The notes: generated by a model not told the origin, from the sequence alone. 64,000 nt of DNA from Silurus meridionalis (GCF_014805685.1 NC_060887.1:13678463-13742462), one strand, 5' to 3'. Positions 1 through 18,007 are shown, numbered from the stretch's first letter. Program-made: numbers and translations.

Positions 1-180
1 ATCGCACGTGTACACAGCACGCGGAGAAGCCTCCGGCCGTGTCGCTCTCTTCTACGCTATTGGCCAACAGGAACGCCGTTTCCACCCCTCGTCTCCGCTG
101 ATTGGCTGCCTCCGTGCAAATCGACCCCGCCCCCTTTAATCTCGCCAGTCACAGCCGCGTGAGACTACATAGTTTGGACC
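1..180. promoter_or_regulatory. GC-rich, CCAAT-containing promoter-like segment at left edge
   Basis: This segment is richer in CpG than what follows. It holds a CACGTG E-box (positions 5-10), two ATTGG motifs (inverted CCAAT boxes, near 59 and 101) and a GC box-like CCCCGCCCCC near 125. This looks like a housekeeping promoter. No exon belonging to it can be recognised in the window, so it may serve a gene lying to the left. Orientation is unknown. Confidence 0.35.
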
Positions 181-740
181 TCATGTTGGCAAATGTGCAT
201 GCGAAGTTTGTGCAAAAGTGTGTTCTTACACATTTCAAAGAAAGGCTTATGCCAATATGCAATTTATTTAATTGATTATATGTATTGATTATATATATAA
301 AAAAAACATTTTCACCCACTATCAGTGTTCAGTCATTCTGGTCCTATTTAAATTACACCAAACATATTCTCCATACACTTTTTTTTTTAAATACTGCATT
401 AAAGACTGCTGTGTTTCCCTGCAGACTGAATTTCCTCCCATTCAAGAACAGAAAGAAATCCAATCATGTTTTCTTGGAATTTGTCCCAAAATAAAAAGAG
501 GAAAAACACTTATTCCGCCACCCTGTGGTTAAAATGGAGAGGTGCAAGTAATGACTAGGCCACTTTTGATGTGTTAGCAGGTAGACAATGAGTCAGACTT
601 TGTCACTATTACAAGTCATTGGCATCGGTTGAAGATGGAAAAAAATGGGGGCAAGCAATTTGTTCTGCATCTGGTAAAAGTGAAAGAACATTTTGTGACA
701 TTAGTGTTAGCCGGGTTTATAAACAAGGAAAAGATATTTA

Positions 741-925
741 CATTACATTTACAGCATTTGGCAGACACCCTTTTCCAGAGCATCTTACAACTAAGCAGTT
801 GAGGGTTAAGAGTCTTGCTCAAGGGCCCAGCAGGGGTATCTTAATGGTGCTGGGATTTGAACTTGTGTCCTTCCAAATCCAAAGTCCAATGCGTTGTCTA
901 CTAAGATACCACCACCTCCTATCAG
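741..925 (+). repeat. SINE-like dispersed repeat (copy 1)
   Basis: The segment starts with ACATTTACAGCATTTGGCAG and ends with a gene-search-like tail (GGGATTTGAACTTGTGTCC, then a CCACCACC stretch). The same pattern recurs at 35340-35527 and partly at 43330-43447. This form is typical of fish tRNA-derived SINEs; the family name was not verified. The flanking stretches 181-740 and 926-1209 hold no gene that I can support. Confidence 0.6.
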
Positions 926-1209
926 ATAGAACCTTTTAATACTAAGGTCACACAGCTCAAGAGTGCAAAGCAGGGCGTTACAAGTTATTCATCAGTGCAC
1001 AGCATATTGATATAATGATACACGGCCATGTAAAAATGTGGCCCATGTGAACAAATCTATAGAAGTAAGCAAAAATTACTATTAGAAAATATCTCCTGTA
1101 ATGACTAATTAATAGAACTTCATATGGATGCCGAATTCAGAAACGGACAATTGAAAGTCATATTCTGAGAACGCAAACACAATGAATCGCAGTAACAACA
1201 GAATGTACA

Positions 1210-2726
1210 ATGATACAAGCTTTTAAAATTTTATTAAATGCTTGGGTATCATCAACAACCAGCTTATTATAGGTAAATAAAGTGATAGAAACATACTTGT
1301 TGATTTACTTATTATTCTCAAAAAAATAAAATAAAATAATATAAAACGAGCTATGGGTAGTATGGCCTCACTACATATGAAATGAAAAGTATAAGGGATG
1401 CTTTCATAGTTGGCGAGTGGGCAGACTATGTCTGACACGTAATACATTAAAATATGAAAGCGATAACTTCCACTATCATTCCAAACTACCTGCAGTGTAC
1501 CTATGATAAAAACATATTTCACTTTTGTTTAAAAAAAAAAAAAAAACATAACAATAATAAAATATTGACACAATTTACATTACAGTACACTTGTTCCTTC
1601 CTAAATCTAACTCAGACTCTATATATAAAAGCTTCACCATGCCAACAGGTGAAATTTCAAACGGAATAGGCTTAGTTGCCTCGTTCTAATGAAATCTAGA
1701 GATTGAATCATGTTGTTTTTAAGGTGTCTTCAAACCTTTTCTTTGAGAGCTACTCCAGCACGACATAGTTTCCACCTCCAATTTACAACTACACATGGGT
1801 AAAGCCCACAGTTCGCAATCATCCTGGTGCTGAGATTTACTTTTATGTAATTTTGGTTGGTTAAAGAAATAAACCACGCATACAAGTAGCTTTCAATGAA
1901 CAGGGCTGCATATGTTTTCTTTTTAAATGACTTATTTATTATTTCTAGATTTTTTTCTTCCAATTTAAGTGCTGATCCTTTCTTCTTCGCACTAGCTTTG
2001 ATTCCGATTGACTCGTCGCCTTCAGATCCTCTCGTTTGCTCGTTAGCGTGAAGGAGTGCTTACATTGGGACCGTTTTTCTTTTTGTCTTTACAGTTTCAT
2101 TTTATACATTTCCAATTGCATTTAATACGGAACATTCCAATACTCAACATTCATTCAACACAATAAGACCAGTGCTCAACATGCACAGATTTGAACAAAA
2201 CACTGACCTTCCTAATACCTTCTTTCTTTTCTTCTTATGCGACTAATGCATTGTTACAAAGATCAAATCCCCACACGTGTTCTAAGTGAACTACACATTA
2301 TACATACCAGCGACAGAATTATTCTACAGAGCAACTGCTGACTTACAGTGAGTATTACCATTAAGGGAAATACTGTATTAGTAAAATGACTATAAATTCA
2401 CCTAATAGCAGTGAAGGAACCCAGATGTTGTTCAACACACAAAACTGTATAAGACCCTTTTGCAGACTGAGTTTGGGGTTTGTTATGTTGGTATCTTTAT
2501 AAAAGACATCTGCGAAGCAGTTGTAATTTTGCTTGGAGCTGTTCAGTTTGGAAGTTGGGTTTATGTGAGTAACCCTCAATGGTTAAACAGAAAAGAATAA
2601 ACTAAGAGCAATCAACCGACCTTTCCGACGGTTAGATACCAAGCCTTAGTCTCTATTTTTGTCATGCAAAACACAATGTCCTTCTTGCTACTACGTATTG
2701 AAGTAATTAAGTTCAATGAAGCACAC
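1210..2726 (-). other. znf865: 3' UTR of the znf865-like gene with poly(A) signal
   Basis: This is AT-rich sequence without a believable ORF directly downstream of the minus-strand stop codon. On the minus strand an AATAAA signal lies at 1230-1235, about 1.5 kb after the stop, which would end the transcript near 1210. The extent is inferred from this signal only. Confidence 0.5.
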
Positions 2727-5700
2727 TCAGTGACTGTACTGTATTTGCAGAGTTGAAATATTCCCTTTGCTGTCCCCTCGTTTAAAGATTTTTCCTGTTG
2801 TCACTTTTAAACAAAGCGCACTCCCTCGTGTCAGTTCTGTCAGTTTTCCCCGGCAAGTTCTTTTGTGTCTTGTGAGGAGCGCTGCGTTCCAGAAACGAGA
2901 GGGACAGCGTTTACAGGAAAATGCTCTATTAGATAAGTGAGAGCTTCTATGAATAAGGGCTGAAAGTAATTTGCGAGATTGTTTTCCACAAACTGCACAT
3001 TTTAATCGACCCGAAGGGTAACTGACTCTTGGACAATGTCTAGCTGCTATGTGGACCATAAGTGCTGCTCGTCGTGAAAATGTTGTGAGAAAACAGAAGG
3101 GACAAGGGAATCGTTTAAGAGGAACTTGAAAAGAGAGCAGTCTATATAGTTCCAGTCCTCCTGTAGGGCTCAGTTCATACACAACTCTGCCTCCTCCGCT
3201 ACCTCTCCTAATCCTCAAAAGCATAGCCATTTTTTTCCTAAATTTACGTTGTCTTCTACGAAATGTTTTTCTCATCCTTCTCTGCAGCTTTCTGTTCTCA
3301 TTTTTCTTCCTTTCCTCAGCTGAGAGCGCCATCTGAACCCCGTCCATTTTTGTGGTCTGACCCCATTCGTAGCCTATCTTCTCTCTCCCGTTCCGTCTTT
3401 TTTTTTTTTTCTTGCGACGTCTTAGTTCTTCTTCGCTGTGGAAGCTGTGGTGGTGGTGTGGCTGGACATTAGAGGGATGCTGCTGGCTGAGAGCATGGTG
3501 ATGATGTTGCTCAGGTGGAGGCAGAACAAGGGGATGGACAGGTAAGATTGGGTTGAGTGTATGTCTTTGGCCAGCTTGATACATCGGCTCACCTTTTATT
3601 CCTGCGTGTTGATGGGATTGTAATGAAGAACTTGAAGGCAAGGGCTGAGAGTATGGTGTGGCATTGGAGGAGGAGGGGAGAGATGTACTGGCATCATAGA
3701 AAAGAGGTGAGTACCCAGCTTGTGGCTGTGGTGGAGCATGCTGGTGGCTGTGAAGAACACCACTGTGAGAATCCTCTTCTCCTTGGTTTCCACCAGTGGG
3801 TGCGAGCTGGAGCAAAGCATTTGTGGCCGCTTCACTTTCGGAAACTGAGCCAGCAACATTGTTGTCCTCTCCAGTGACACTAGTGTTCCCTTGAGTTGTT
3901 CCTTGACCAGTACGGGTTAGGCCATGCTGAGACAGCCTGTGTCTTGTAAGGCTGTTGGAATATGCGAAGGCCTTACCACACACTTCACAGGAAAACAGCT
4001 TGTCACCTCCACCTTCGTGAACTGTTTGATGGTGCGCAGTAAGATGGAAGTGATGACGAAAGGACTTCCAACATATCGCACATGTGTAAAGTCTGGGGGG
4101 AGGATGAGGATTCGACCCTTGGGGTTTAACATCTTGCGGGTATGGATAAAACGAAGAGTTACCTTGACCGCCATGGATCATGCTCCCACCAGCAGTTGGG
4201 TAATTGTTAAGATTTTCTCCAGGTGTTGTAGGTACTTCTTCAATTTCACCTTTCTGGTGTAGCTTGCCATGCCTCTTAAGGCTCTGGGCATATCCGAAAT
4301 CCTTTCCACAAAGAAGACATTTATAGTTTTTCTCTCCAGAATGCACCGTGTGATGCTTACTAAGGTGAAAAGCCTCTCTGAAGTATTTGCCGCAAACGGT
4401 GCAGTGATGAGGTTTTTCCCCTGTGTGAATTCGGTCATGCCTTCGTAGAGTCTCTCGCCTTGCGAATCCTCGACCACAGATGCTGCACAAATACGGTCTA
4501 ACATCCCCCAGACCTCCTACTGTTCTCTGGGATGACTGACGTCTTTTGGGAGGCTCTGCACCGGGTGCCCCAGGTTCCTTCTTTTTACGAGGCTTCCGAG
4601 GGCGTTTGGGCTTTCCACCTGACGTCTGCTGGATTGACTGTTGGTGAAGCGCCAAAGCATCCTGGTTTTCACCACCTCTAAATGATTTTTCCATTCCGGA
4701 TGTTGAAGACGGACCACCGGGCGAGCCAAGAGAGCTTAATCCAAGACCTCCGAGTAGTCCTCCGATTATATCTCTTCTATCGTCTACCCGAACACTATTG
4801 TTAAGATCACCGGTCATGCAATTTGCCGCTGCTGCAGTGATAGCAGAAATAGCATTATTGACAGAGCTCGTAACATCATCTTCAGAATCATCCAGCAGAG
4901 CTGAGAGGGGCAAATGTGGTTGATGCTGTTGATGAAGCTGTTGGTTCTGGCTTTGTGGGTGAGGATGCAGAGTAGGAGCTAAAGGAGCTTTTCTTAGCGC
5001 TGGCCCTGCTATTCCTCCACCACATGAGGATGTTCCAGCATAAAGGTTGCCTTGAGAGCGCTGGTCTTTGAAGTTATTGTAACCATCACTCCGGTAAGAC
5101 CCTGCATGACAAATCAAACAGTATGAATGCTGCATATACAAATATCCCCTTAGCACATCATACAGCACAACTTTTATTTGGCGCACACACATACTATCCT
5201 GTAAGATAAATATGTGACTCACCCACTGCACTAGTTACCATTCCATCACTGGAAGCCCCTGTCTTACTGTTCTTGCCACCAACTATAGAGTTGCTACTAT
5301 CACTCTTCGGTCTTGGTCCTCTGCCTGATTTGCCACAAGTGCCTGATGCTGCATGGTTCAACAAAGAGGTACTCTCACGGAAACATCGGCCACAAGCTGG
5401 ACAACGAAAAGGTTTCTCTTCATGTATCTTTTCATGACGGGTTAGAGACTCACGCCGATTAAAAGCACGGCTACAGGTACTGCAGGCAAACGGCCGTGAA
5501 CCAGAGTGGATGACACCATGCTGAAGCAAGTGTCCCTTTTTTTTAAATCCTTTTCCACAATCTGAGCAATGGAAAGTCTTGTCAGGACTTTGGCATAACG
5601 ATGATGCTGAACTATCCTGGGTCGAGTGGGGAATACTTGGATCAGCAGGATGCAAAACAGGATTTATAACGTTACTTCTTGTGCCTGCTGTGCCTGCAGT

Positions 5701-7296
5701 GGTCAACTCATGACTGCGTAAGTGCCTGCGCAGACTGGATAGATGAGTGAACGTTTTTCCACACTCTCCACAATGATAAAGTGGTTCGGGTTCATGTTGG
5801 GATGAACGAGGGTGCATGGAGCTACTATTGTCATGTTTAGAACTGTTTGTCACCAGAACTGATGCGGATGTGGAAGTGGGAGCAGAGGAAGAGGATGATG
5901 ACACAATTGAGGAGGAAGATGGAGGGCTTAGATGAGAAGGGGGATCTCTACCAAGTCCTGACATACCAATGCGGCCGCCTCCACCAAGGCCAGGTGCAGC
6001 ATCTTGGCTAAGGCCCGCTGATGTGCTACTACTGCTGGAGTTATGATTTGCAGAGCCATGACTATTGCTGCTGCTAGCGTTACTGCTGCCATCAGTCTTC
6101 CGCTGAGGCAAATACCCAGCCATTGCTTTCTTTCTCCTGCCTCCTCCACTTCCACTTCCTCCTATTGCACTGTCTGCTTTCCCGTCATCTTTGGAGAGGG
6201 ACAAATGTAAGGGAAGTGGAAGTGGTAAACCAGTTTCTTGTTGCATCAGAGATGCTAATTGGTTTGAGGAGAGGACAGGGATGCCTTGGAAGTCAAAACT
6301 GCTTAATGAGGACGGTTGAGATGAGGAATGAAGAGGATGATGTGGATGGGGGTGTGACAGAGTGTGAGTGGGCAGCTGTTGTTGTGGTGGCGGTGGCGGC
6401 TGCTGTGGCTGAGGCAAGGCGGTTGAGTGGCTATGCGTGTGTGAAGAGTGTAGAGGGGGGGGAGCAAGACCTGAACTTGATTCAAGACCTAGATGGTTGT
6501 GGCTTCCTTGTTGCACCAAAAATTGCTCTAGGCTGGAATTGGCAGGTACTCCAGAGAGAAAATACTGATTAGCAGCTAGCATGCAACTAAACTGTTGATG
6601 CAAGCTTCGTGCATCAGACTGAGCTCCTGTCAACTGGTGACCAAGAGAGGTTACTGCACTAGTGCTGGAAGGGTTGTTGGAGCTAGAACTTGAAGGGGAT
6701 GGGGAAGAGGAGGACGGTCCAGGGGATGCTTGGGGAACAGAGAGACCAGGATGTAATGGGGGGGGTGGAGGTGGAACAGATGATACTAGTCCACCAATTC
6801 CTCCTGCACTTCCTCCACTTCCACTACTGCCTGCAAAATGGTCAAATCGCCCAACTCCTGGATGTAGCTGTTCTTGTGCAAGGGCTGCCTCAGCTGGATG
6901 AAATGAACGCAAAAACTGAGGATACCCACTCACGTGACTTCCTCCACTGCTACTGCTCCCAGACATTTTGCTTGACTTCCTTGAACTTTGTGACGATGAA
7001 GACAGTGACTGCTGCTGTAGAGGAGGTGGAGGTGCACTCATTTTTGCAAAAATTGATGCAGAATCAGAAAAGGCACTGCTTCTAGATCCTTGCAATGGGC
7101 CTAAGCCAAGTCCAGATAAAATCGCCCCAGAGGTTTCTACTTGCTGCTGCTGTTGCTGTTGCAACTGGTGCTGATGAAGCTGCACTTGCTGCTGGTGTTG
7201 TAGTTGTCGCTCTAATCCAAGACCTTTGAACTGATGGGCTTGGTGTCCACTTAGCATCTCTATGATGTCCACATTGTATTTTCCGAACTGGAACAT
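2727..7296 (-). CDS. znf865: ZNF865-like multi-C2H2 zinc-finger protein (2 coding exons)
   Basis: Exons are 7296-5223 and 5101-2727, joined across a 121-bp GT-AG intron (donor GTGAGT, acceptor TGCAG, phase 1), giving about 1,482 residues. The product is a predicted nuclear DNA-binding protein. Twelve C2H2-type fingers are visible: about residues 505, 575, 602 and 630 (exon 1), then 893, 921, 949, 1029, 1058, 1355, 1388 and 1417 (exon 2). Fingers 4 and 12 end in Cys in place of the last His. Between the blocks are long low-complexity Q, S, P, G and H tracts and a basic, NLS-like run near residues 1270-1320. The start FQFGKYNVDIIEML and finger pairs such as GRGFARRETLRRH followed by FREAFHLSKHH resemble human ZNF865 as I recall it. 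The start chosen is the first in-frame ATG; an open frame continues upstream without an ATG (see findings). Fewer C-terminal fingers are present than in the mammalian protein. Confidence 0.82.
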
Positions 7297-10200
7297 TTCC
7301 CAGTTACTGAAACATGGGTGTGCAATGGCAACACCTTCTGCTCTAGGAGCAGTAACAACAATCACACTAAAATTGCCAGATGAGGTGTTACAATGACAAT
7401 CACTGTTGTTTCTCTAACCTGTTTCAACTCACCCTTGTGTATGGCCTGCTTTGAACTGATCTGCAGTTAGCTGACAATCACCAACTGTTCCCACTTTAAA
7501 GCCAGTTGTGCCAAGCAGATGCTGCAGCGTAGAATGGATTTTCGGTATGGATAGTGATATTCCAACGTTCTGCAACACACAATTCAAAGGCTGGATTTGA
7601 TTTTTGAGTCTTTAACAGTTCTGTGGTTTAGTGCTTGACGGTTACTCGAATCATTGTCTGTGGTTAAGCAGTTCTCTTTCTTTTCAGTTCTTTTCTTTCA
7701 CCAGTATCCTTGTCAGTAATGTTTTCCTTGAATTGCACATAGGTCAGTCCGTCATTAACGTTAATGGATTTGATTTGGTCTTTTATGTAATGTAAGTAAG
7801 AAGATGTGTAAATCACAAAAGGTGATACGTTTATTTTCACATTTTGAAAGTGCTTATTGATGTGTTTGTTATGAAAGAAAACCAAGACGACTAGATAAGA
7901 CTTTTCTTGGTTACATACTTGAGTGCATGACCATCCTAAATATGGACAGAGTTCTCCAAGTGCCACGTGTTAGTTCATTACAGTCAAAGACTGCTAACGT
8001 TTAATCCATTCAAGCCCGAGTGATATACAATTCCTTTTCCGTGTTTCGGCAAATACGCTTGGCGTCTTTTCCATTGTTAAAGAAACGACTCTCGGACGCA
8101 CGGGACGGTGTTTCTCCACTCCTCTTCTCGCTGCGAGACAGAAAAAGAGTGAATAGAAATGTAAATGTGTGAAGTCAACTGATTGTACATGCCCTTAACT
8201 TCCAACTGCTTTGTGAACATGACATTTCCTCCCTGTCCTTATAAACTTCATTTAACTAATGTCAAGGTGGAGAAATAAACAGTATTTAAATAAATTTGAT
8301 ATGAAAACAGAAACATGAGCATCAATGAACAATATACTGACTTGCATGAGTATATAGAGTTTTTTTATTTCCATGCAGGAAATAATCGTGAAGTGGAATA
8401 TCCGTATGCGTAATGCAAATCTTTTTTTTCATATAATATATTGTAATACATAATAGACTTGAGTAGTAATGAGTAGTCGTCTTATTACATGACGTTTCAT
8501 ATGAAGATATTGCCCATATCATTTTTAATAACCCATAATGCCATAATGTATTTATTATAAATAAATTATTATTGTTAATGATAATAATAATTTAGTATAG
8601 ACCTTTCTTGTAATAACCCAAATTATAAGTATGCTTTAAAGATTTTCTCCTGCATCACATAAAATAAAATATAATGCCCTATGTAAACATTACAATTTGT
8701 ATACATTTGTTTTTTTTTGTTTTTTTTCATAAGAATATAAAATTAGTGCTTGATTTATTGAATGCATAAAGTACACCGCAGTATGTACAACACATACAAC
8801 CGATAATTGTTTAGCATTAGGTTAGGAGAAGAAAAAAAGTGCACTCGCAAAATCAGGTCGACTTAAAAAAAAAAATATGCAAAATGTACAAAAAAAGAAA
8901 AGTTGCACTTATTGCTTTACATTATTAATGTTCACACGTCGCGTGCTGCTCGCGTTGTGCAGAATAACGTGATGCTGAGGAACCGCGCGAGCGACCGCGG
9001 GACAGAGGTGTGAATTTCCAAGTAATTATTCCATCTGCTGATCCCTCAGTATATCACACAAAAGAAAAAATGTCCGTGCGGACACGCAAAAAACACGGAG
9101 GGGAAAAAAAAAAAAAAGACGGAATGTTCACCATGCATGCATGCATCACGACTGCACCGTTACTATAACATGCACGAGAGAAATAACGGATGCGCAACAC
9201 CGGGAAAACTGTCTCCGACTGTATAGTCAACATGTAGGTAGCATGCAAAACAGCTGGCTATTAGCACACATTCATCTAAGGCACATAGCCTGCTATGTCA
9301 TCAGTCCGTGATGCGCAAGCAAAACATCTGCAAGCGTCGGATTATTATTATTACCGGAGCAACACGTCCCCGGAGCAAAACGCATCGTACCCGAAAAAAA
9401 CAACAACGAGCAAAATCGAAAACAGGCCTGTTTTTTTTTTTTTTTTTTTTACCTATGCATCCATCTTTTTAGATTGGGAGAGAGATGAACGGGGCCTGCT
9501 ACACTCTCCCACCCTGCCCCTCTCTTGCTCATATGCCCCCTTGTTCTGCGTGCTGTTTTCCAATCGTTAGCCAGAAAGCTAGACCTTGTGTTCACCGCGG
9601 ACCCTTTCCTCGCTCCCACACTGCCTCTTTGTCCCTCATTCTAAAGCGGCACACATCAAATCGGTCTCATTTTCAAAACGATACCGATCCTGCTTTTAAA
9701 CGAAGCATATTGTATATTTTAAGGGTATTTCTTTTCGGCTGAAATATTTAGGACCCTCTTTTTTTTTTTTTTTTCTTTTTTTTTTTGGATAGGAACGAAT
9801 GACGTGTGAGCGCCATCAGGCGTTTCCGGGTTTCGGACCACTTCCGGTTAATGCAAGTGCGCAATTTGTTGATTTAGTCGGCGATTTGTGGTATTTTTTT
9901 GGAGTTAAATAAAAAACTGTTGCACATTAATAACGTTGTAATAACGTTCTGTTAGGGTTTTTTTTATGTCAGTGATGGCGGTGAAAAAATGGGTTCAGAT
10001 CCAGCTGCTAGCCAGCGGTTTTTACTACTGCAGTTTATTGCAGTGAATATGCGATGAGAAAATTTTTTCTTTCATGCACGTTTTTTGATATGTGCAGCGT
10101 TTATTTTGGTGGCGTAGTGGGATTCGGGTTTACACCGCGGGATGTAGACAGGCAGTGGCCATTTTATTACGGCGTGACAGCTCAAAGTAAAAGCCCGTGT

Positions 10201-10395
10201 CCGCATCAAAATGGCTGCCTGCATTTTTTTTTATTATTATTATTTATTTTTTTATTTTTTATTTTTTGCCAGCACGTGCGTCCAGGTGGACAGTGAATAC
10301 AGTGAAATCCCCACACACACACATGCATACACCATGTAATGCAAAAAAAAAAAAAAACTAAAAAATGTTTATATTCTATAAAGTAATCTCAAAGA
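7297..10395 (-). promoter_or_regulatory. znf865: 5' region of znf865: UTR exon candidate and promoter-like sequence
   Basis: A possible upstream exon on the minus strand spans 7569-7433 (acceptor TTGCAG, strong donor AAGG|GTGAGT), followed by a 66-bp intron to an acceptor at 7367. CpG-rich patches lie at 8935-9000 and 9580-9860. The latter contains a CRE-like TGACGTG and a CACTTCCGG (ETS-type) element near 9800-9848, and AAAATGGCTGCC (YY1-like) sits near 10209. Transcription of znf865 probably starts somewhere in 8.9-9.9 kb; the exact start cannot be told. The rest of the stretch is AT-rich with T-homopolymers and no supported gene. Confidence 0.4.
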
Positions 10396-13300
10396 CTGTT
10401 TTCATCAGTTGACTTTATTTTACAAAGGTAAACAATCATATTTGCCTTATGTGTTATCGAGGGCTATATAAAACAAAGTGCTGAATAAAACAATAGTGTG
10501 ATCTGGGCATTTCAGTGAGTAAAAAAAAATAAAAATAACATTTTTGTCCAAACCTCTATTCTGTTGCTTTTGTATTTAAATTACACTTTTTTTTTTTACA
10601 AAGGTACATTTAAAGCTTTTCAATGTTTTCTTTCCCCCCCCTATCGAAGCGATTAAATTGGGATCTTTTTCAGGTTCATGATCTAATGTGAATGTTTTCT
10701 CACATCTGATGAGCGCATGTGCTCTCGTGCCATGTTCACAACTGTGGGATTTTGTTCCTTATGTACCACATCTCATTCAGACATGAACTGAAGACAAAAA
10801 TTCGACCTGGTGCTTCTTCTTTTTCTTCTTCTAAATGTGTTGGCAAATTTTTTATATTCTTTTGATTACAATTGGCATAAAAAGGTCAAAGGCCTGTGTC
10901 AGCACAACTGATGGTTATCTTATTCTTTGCAGTTTTTAAGATTAAACATCTCATAAAAACTTACAGTTATGGCTTGTGGGTACAAAACTGGAACAGACAT
11001 TGCTACAGGCTTTTTTGTGTTTTTTTTGTTGTTTTTTCTCCAAGACAGAAAATGCTAAATCAATTTAGCTATTCTAATATTCCCTGAAATAAACATTCAA
11101 ACAGCTGAAATTTTTTAATTCAAATCAACCTAGAATTCATTTACATACACACTATGACATCGTATCAACCCAGTGGGATGTCATTGCCACAATGACACTG
11201 GCAAGCTTTGTTATGATGGTCACACTATGACATCACGCTAAGGAATGTTTCAGTGCACTCATCAGAATGCACTGAGAATTAGTAAAAGAACGAGTGCCTG
11301 TATTTGTGCTTGTGTTTTGTACTTTGAATGCAAAATAATTCAATGAGAAAGATAGATACCTAAAAACAAGTTAACACTAAAACCACAGAAGAAAGTATCA
11401 CCATCATAATGTTAAGATAATAGAAGAATAAACAGCAAGAATAAATATCACCAATAACCATAATATTAACTGTCATATTAATGACAATAACAAACACGTA
11501 TGTATAAGAGAGTCTGTAGGAAGATTGTCTCTAAATTTTGTAACGCAATCAAGATCTGTTTGAATTTCCTGTCAGAAATAAGAGAATGTAGTCTACCGCC
11601 ACCACATGAAGAACGTCTTTCACTTCTGTGCCTCAAAAAATAATGACTAGGCAATTTTTTTTTACTCCAAACTACTTTTACTGGGAGAAATACATTTTGC
11701 AAATAACTAACTATCTAATACTAAAATGTTTACCGTTACTTGCTGTGAACTTTTAGAAATGAATGAGAAACCAAAATGATTTAACACCATAGCCTGTCCT
11801 GTAGGCTGGACTGAGGTCATCTGTACCTCACTGCTTTCTTTTACTTCACAGGATTAATATTTCTGTCTATGTACATTAACATTTAACTCTCATCACTGTT
11901 CTCATCATCTTTTTTAAAGAACAATTAATAAACTGTGCCTAGGCAGCCTACCACTGACACACATGTAGTATAGCCCTTAATATTGATAAACATTATTGAT
12001 TATGATATTGGGTGTGACGCTCTGTCCGTTTCTTGACGAAAGCAGATCCACCGTGCGAGATGACTTGTAGTCTCTCTCCCCGTGTTCAGTCATCATCTTA
12101 ACAGCGCAGACACATGGCTTTAGGGAGATTTCAGCAGCAACCCAGCAAGTTTGTTAGTAAGCTCATCTAAGTGTCTGTGCACACCTGAGCTAAATTCTGA
12201 GTCTGATGTTGGCCAAACCTTGCCAACCTTCACTGTGCTGTACTGTCTAATGAACATAAATGACCCTTAACAAACCTCTCTTAATAAAAAAATTGTGAAC
12301 ATCTGGACTCATCTCCCGTTTTCCTCATCTAAGCCACAATTAACAGTTTGAGGCATCCATGTAAATAAAAACGTTTCAATACAGACATGTGAAGAGCGAA
12401 TATGGCACAAATTTGTGCACATCCGCACAGAACTGTGGTTTAATATTCTTTCGAATTCACGGCTAACGTCCTTCGGCCAAGGCAAAAATGTTCTTGTCAG
12501 GTCCCTGCGCTTGGACATGAACATAGACGTTGGCTTAGAATCCAAACAAAGTGCCATTGATCATTAACGAGTTCATTTCAATTGGTGATTTGATGATTGT
12601 CAGATCTCTTTTTCCCCCTCTGGCCCAGGCTGTGTTGCCCAATCAGAATGGCTTTTGAAGATAAGTTAACTAACCCCCTTCATTGGGATTTTTGAGTTGA
12701 AGGGACAAAATGATGATTATTGGATTTCTCTTGCTCCACACAGATACTGATTTCTGTGAACCTGCTCCAAAATAGCAGTCTTCATCTAGTAAATCCACAA
12801 GCAAGTTTCCAAAAACTTGTGATGCAAAGTTTGGTGTATATGAAAAAGGCAATAAGAATCATGGGGCTATCCTAAAGCTGATGCAGTTTAGTTTCCCTTT
12901 ACTTTATGCAAAAAAAAAAAAAAGTCTTTTAAAACGTAGCAATCATTTTTGGATCAATTTGTTTTTGTGACATCACCATGTCGTCATATCCCGCATTTTT
13001 GTAGAACTCCTCCTTGACAGAGTATTAGTATCCTGAAATGTTTTTCTTAATACTGACTCTGTTTCCAATCTTTAGCAGCACAATCCAACAGCTGGATTAA
13101 CAGAACTCTGTTTTGAAGATGAAAGCAAATGGCATGCAATGTTTCCTTCAGGTTTTTTCCTTCTTCCTTCCCTTTTTCTTGTTTTTTTCGATTAGATGAA
13201 TGTTCCATTGGACATTACTTGAACATATGGCTCTATAGTAGCTTTAAATGTCGCATAATATCCAGTAAAGAAAAATGAAAAGAAAAGAAAAACATGACAC

Positions 13301-13794
13301 AGTGACATAAATTTATCTTTCTTCACCTGGTTACCCAGTCTCTTCATGTACAATACTCATTTCTGATGTTTTCTAAGGTGGCTATCATCAAACATATTAA
13401 GAAAATTACTATACTGTAATTATGGCTGAACTTTTTTTTTACAAAGAGAATAAAACAACAACTTTATAGTTTTAAACTTGTCTACAAGACATTGTGTTCT
13501 CTCTGTATTTACAGCTTCTATTTCCCTTATGGTTTCCTCTACTTCTCCATCTGTTATCCTTCTTTCATGTCCTCATTCTCTCTGTACTTTTTTCCTCTAT
13601 CCGCTCCTGGTCTCTGCATCTTTTCTTTTTCATTCTTTCTCTTACCTATACCATCCTCCCACTCGTTTAACACTCTCCTTTACACTTTTCACTCCCTTGT
13701 CTGCCCACTCACTTATTCTTTCTTCCTTAATCCCTCCATTACCATCCCACTCATCGCACCCTCAAACTCACCCTCCATATCCTTCAGTTTCCAT

Positions 13795-13841
<47 letters not shown>

Positions 13842-13859
13842 AATCCCTCTATCCTCCCT
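10396..13859 (-). other. shisa7: Probable long 3' UTR of the shisa7-like gene
   Basis: No convincing ORF lies between the shisa stop codon and a minus-strand AATAAA signal at 10414-10419. If that signal is used the 3' UTR is about 3.4 kb, which is plausible for a neuronal gene. Other AATAAA-like hexamers could end it earlier. A CT/GA microsatellite starts only about 18 bp past the stop. Confidence 0.4.
13798..13842. repeat. (CT)n microsatellite just downstream of shisa7 stop
   Basis: A near-perfect CT run of about 45 bp, interrupted once by TTT. It is read as GA on the shisa7 mRNA and lies in the start of its 3' UTR. Confidence 0.9.

Positions 13860-18007
<4,148 letters not shown>

Noticed and set aside
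3557..4262. Plus-strand ORFs of 106 and 112 residues
   Set aside because: Antisense of zinc-finger coding sequence.
6123..6572. 149-residue plus-strand ORF
   Set aside because: Antisense shadow of the low-complexity znf865 exon.
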